From NCBI GenBank assembly GCA_029204225.1, contig CM055111.1, positions 4,969,403-5,031,402 on the forward strand: a stretch of DNA of 62,000 nucleotides, in the 5' to 3' direction. The notes beneath the pieces were generated by a model that was given only the letters and a program-made list of their open reading frames with translations, ran no database searches and was not told the DNA's origin. The position numbers were made by a program, and so were the translations under genes. The DNA comes from Diphasiastrum complanatum (Eukaryota > Streptophyta > Lycopodiopsida > Lycopodiales > Lycopodiaceae). Shown here piece by piece: positions 58,931 through 62,000 of this stretch (the first letter of the stretch is position 1; the number at the start of each line of letters is the position of its first letter).

Positions 58931-61440
58931 AATCTTGCTCAATTCCGACTGATTATCTTGTTGACACATATAGCTTGTTGTACAGTCAATTGTTGCAAGA
59001 GCTTGATTTTAGTTGATAGTATCGCTTTGAGAGTCATAATGAACTCCCAAAGTTTTTACCGGTTGGTCAGAGGTATGATCCGTTGTTGATGAATCATCAT
59101 TCTCTTTTTGGACTACTGGTTTGATCGTCCAAGTGATTGGGTCGACTTTGACTGCACGTTCATGATATTCAAAAGTGATTTTTCCGGTACCCTAATTATG
59201 AATTACTTGTGCCACTCGTAACCATGGACGTCCTAATAGGACACGGTGGACATTTGGTGCGTCAGGTAAGTCCATTACTACAAAAGTAATGACAAACTGA
59301 ACTCCAACAATTTTGATAGGTTCAACCATTCCTCGTAGATGAACGGTCGTTTGATCGGCTAGCTTAATGACAAAAGTCGCAGGCTTAATCTTTGTAAGGC
59401 CCCATTTTGCACATAGCTTTGTTGAAATCAAATTAACTCTTGAACCTCCATCTATCACGACTGTTTCTTTAGAAAATTGTCTATGTTGTATCGGTTGCTC
59501 ACTTTCTCAGGCCGCTCCGACATGGAGTACTTCATTAGATTCTTCAAATCTAGCACAAAAAAGTGATTCTTGATGGGCTTCTGTTTCGATCTGAGTTAAC
59601 TTCTGCGCTAATACTTCTTTTGCTTTCGGCACCAACTTCAAAAATTCTCCCAATGTAATATTCATCTTACTAGATAGAATATTTATGAGTAACTCTGTTT
59701 GTGGCACTTCTGGTTTAGTCATCTTGAAGAGTTCTTCATGATAATGCAACTGAGTATTGATATTTGTTCGTGGATTATTCGGTGGCTGCACAGGTGAAGA
59801 ATGGACTTCGGCTACAGCTTTAGTGGCTTTAAGCTCCTCTTCTTCTTGCAAATGTTTAATCCACTGCCTTATATCCTGATATCTCTTCTTTTCTGCATGG
59901 AGATTTGGATAGACTTCAGATGATGTTGGTATATCAGTTGATGGTATAGAATCAGCAGGTACTAAATCTACTATAAGTTCTTTTTGCTTTTGAGCTCTGG
60001 TAACCACCATCAAGGCTATACTTGGTTCAGATTGAACTGCTGGTCTTTGCTTGATTGTTATCAAATTTATAGGAGCTGTAACTGGTGGCGGCTTTGGTCT
60101 TGCTAGACACTCCTTGTAGCAATGTCCATAACCACATTCTCGACAAAATGATACAAATTTTTCTTCGTTTGGACATTCTGCAACTATGTGATTTTCTCCA
60201 CATGCAAAGCATGCAAGCGTTGCTCTAGTCCAATTTCTAGATGCTTATTGTTGTGCGGCAGCATAGATAGCATACCGATCTGAAAGACCACTCTCACGAT
60301 CATTATTATAATTCCATTGCTCGTTATCTCTGTAAGATTCTGGTTCCATCAGATTAGCAGGAGGAGCAGGTTGTGTTGGTGGAGCTAGTAAGCTAGTCGC
60401 TCCGGATACCCAAGAGCAGATTGACAAGGTTTGGCTGAAGGATTCTTTCCGTAAAGGGGTTTCCGATATCCCATCTGGGCATATCGTTGCTGGATAATCC
60501 GAGGATTAAAGTGGCAATAAGCAGTCTCATGATCAGGTGAATTGCACAGATGGCAAATATTGATTGTCATTCGTTTTTTCAACTGTGGACAGAATGTTCA
60601 CTGTGTGATTACCCGTACAAATGGAACACCAAACATTTTCCCTGGTAGGAAAAGTCGTAGCAAACTTCTCAGATTCCTTGTTCACTTTTCCATGGAAATC
60701 TTCCAAGGCTTTGATCTTTTTATCAAATTGTGACTGCAACTTTTCCATTTGTATCTGCTGGTTCTTTCCAAGTTTTTCGAACTCGTTGAGCATCATCTCT
60801 GCAGTAGCATTGATATTTGTTGATGCGATAGTTGTGGATGTCGTAGTGGTTTACCCTGTTGTATAAGACAACAAACCAATATTTGACTCATCATTTGAAT
60901 CTTCGTCCTCTCTCATATCACATCGTCCATAACATTTTACAAAATTGTGTACTCATTATGGTGTTTTAGCTCACGTATGATCCTTTTAGGTAGACCTGCC
61001 AAAAATCACATAATCATGGCATCTTCATTAATCAACTCGAGTACGCACTTAAATCTGAGGCGTTTAACCCATTCAATGTAATCTCGTATCATTTTCCACT
61101 TTCCCATTTTAATTTTACTTAGAAGTAGAAAAGGGTTTTCCATAAACTTTCGAGGTTTGAACCGTGTGATAAGGGCTTGTTTGACAGTTATTTCCAATCT
61201 GTATGCTTAGTTTTATCTTGATTATAATACCAATATTGTGCTGCACCCGTTATAGCCATTGGAAATAGCTTAACTTTATCTTGAGGAAAAACTTTGCCAT
61301 AAACTTCACAAGATTTTGGATAGATTTGAAAAAATCTGACCAGACTAAATAGTTCATTGTACTTGCGTAGATCCAATTGTGGTGATCTTCTGACAATGAT
61401 TGGATTGACTTCTTGGAGAACAGCTCCAAGATCTGCCATT
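58931..61440 (-). pseudogene. Ty3/gypsy gag and protease, same family as 16.1-18.5 kb
   Basis: ATG 61440 opens MADLGAVLQEVNPIIVRRSP. Gag core: LVRFFQIYPKSCEVYGKVFP, AITGAAQYWYYNQDKTKHTD, then shifted to LITRFKPRKFMENPF and MRDYIEWVKRL-like text with FLAGLPK. A coiled stretch follows near 60790-60700. Zinc knuckles: CHLCNSPDHETAYC (about 60565), CFACGENHIVAEC (about 60207) and CRECGYGHCYKEC (about 60155). A linker has NILSSKMNITLGEFLKLVP (about 59680). Protease: MIDGGSRVNLISTKLCAKWG (59458), ending LLGRPWLRVAQVIHN at about 59192. Similarity to the other copy ends near 58931, so RT and integrase are lost. Frameshifts and stops are present. Confidence 0.88.
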
Positions 61441-62000
61441 TTTGTAAATAAAATCAATCAAACAATGAGATTGGATCTAGATTTTCAATTAAAATCTATC
61501 TTAGTTCAAATCTGCAAAAAAAATTTCACTTGACAATAATCAGATTTCTGATTTTTGAAAAAAGATCTATGATCAAGCGATATACACTTCTAAGAATGAT
61601 GAATTCTCAGAATTAGAATCAAATTGTAATAGAATTGTTCAAAAATTTGACCGAGGCTTGATTCTTCAGTATTATTTTGGGTAAAAAATCTCTAATCAAA
61701 TTATTTTTTGACAAATTTGATAAAACTAACCTTCGTTGAACTCTCAGAGAGTGAATCTGTCTCAGATAAGGCTAGGGTAGAATTGGCGAAGGTTCTTTAT
61801 GCACAAAAATATGGTTTTTGTAGTTTGGTGAGGGTAAAAATAGAGATTTTTTAGATTTTGACAAAATTAACGTTCATCGAACTCAAAAAATGGTACCTTA
61901 CTATAAATAAAATCTTCAGAAATTTTAGCGAAGGTTTGTAATACTGCTATTTTAAAAAAAAAAATGGACAGTGTGAGTAGTGTTAGTTCTTGCCATTTTT
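61441..62000 (-). other. Leader of the gypsy element
   Basis: AT-rich sequence upstream of the gag ATG, with three similar words, AACCTTCG(T/C), TGAACTC and GCGAAGGTT, near 61730-61940. No primer-binding site or LTR end is seen, so the 5' LTR probably lies right of the window. Confidence 0.5.

Overview
This is nuclear DNA of a land plant with a large, repeat-rich genome. It holds one recognisable host gene, a plastid-type iron superoxide dismutase, set among Ty1/copia and Ty3/gypsy LTR retrotransposons that are mostly broken and often nested, plus LINE and possibly Penelope-like scraps, long (AG)n arrays and AT-rich spacers. Species cannot be named. The very long intron and the density of old LTR elements fit a gymnosperm, lycophyte, fern or large-genome angiosperm; this is inference. 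I see no rRNA, tRNA or CRISPR array.

Layout. 1-2.1 kb: a minus-strand copia LTR sits in a plus-strand copia integrase. 2.1-18.5 kb: a three-level nest. A minus-strand Ty3/gypsy element is cut in its integrase by a plus-strand copia element (2532-16087, target duplication CTTCC). That copia element is cut in its own integrase by a gag-only LTR element (5150-12607) with a 1.3 kb AT-rich tandem leader. 18.5-28.2 kb: a copia element split by a 5.75 kb LTR element with no recognisable gene (21105-26859). 28.2-37.9 kb: a gypsy LTR, more copia remnants, a possible Penelope-like fragment, and a small copia deletion derivative with LTRs and a 30-G polypurine tract (34412-36961).

38.3-56.0 kb: the Fe-SOD gene on the minus strand, assembled by hand as eight exons with GT-AG splice sites and a continuous frame (305 residues, all four metal ligands present). 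Intron 5 is 13.2 kb and contains an inverted-repeat element, a LINE fragment, a copia gag-integrase remnant and the 3' half of a Ty3/gypsy element carrying a long extra coding region between integrase and 3' LTR. Intron 3 holds a gypsy RT fragment. 56-58.9 kb is the upstream region with a cluster of (AG)n arrays. 58.9-62 kb is a second copy of the minus-strand gypsy family, with a gag bearing three zinc knuckles.

Apart from the Fe-SOD gene, nothing looks like a working gene: each element's coding region has stops, frameshifts or deletions. All comparisons were done by eye, so element ends are firm only where LTR ends, primer sites or target duplications are named.
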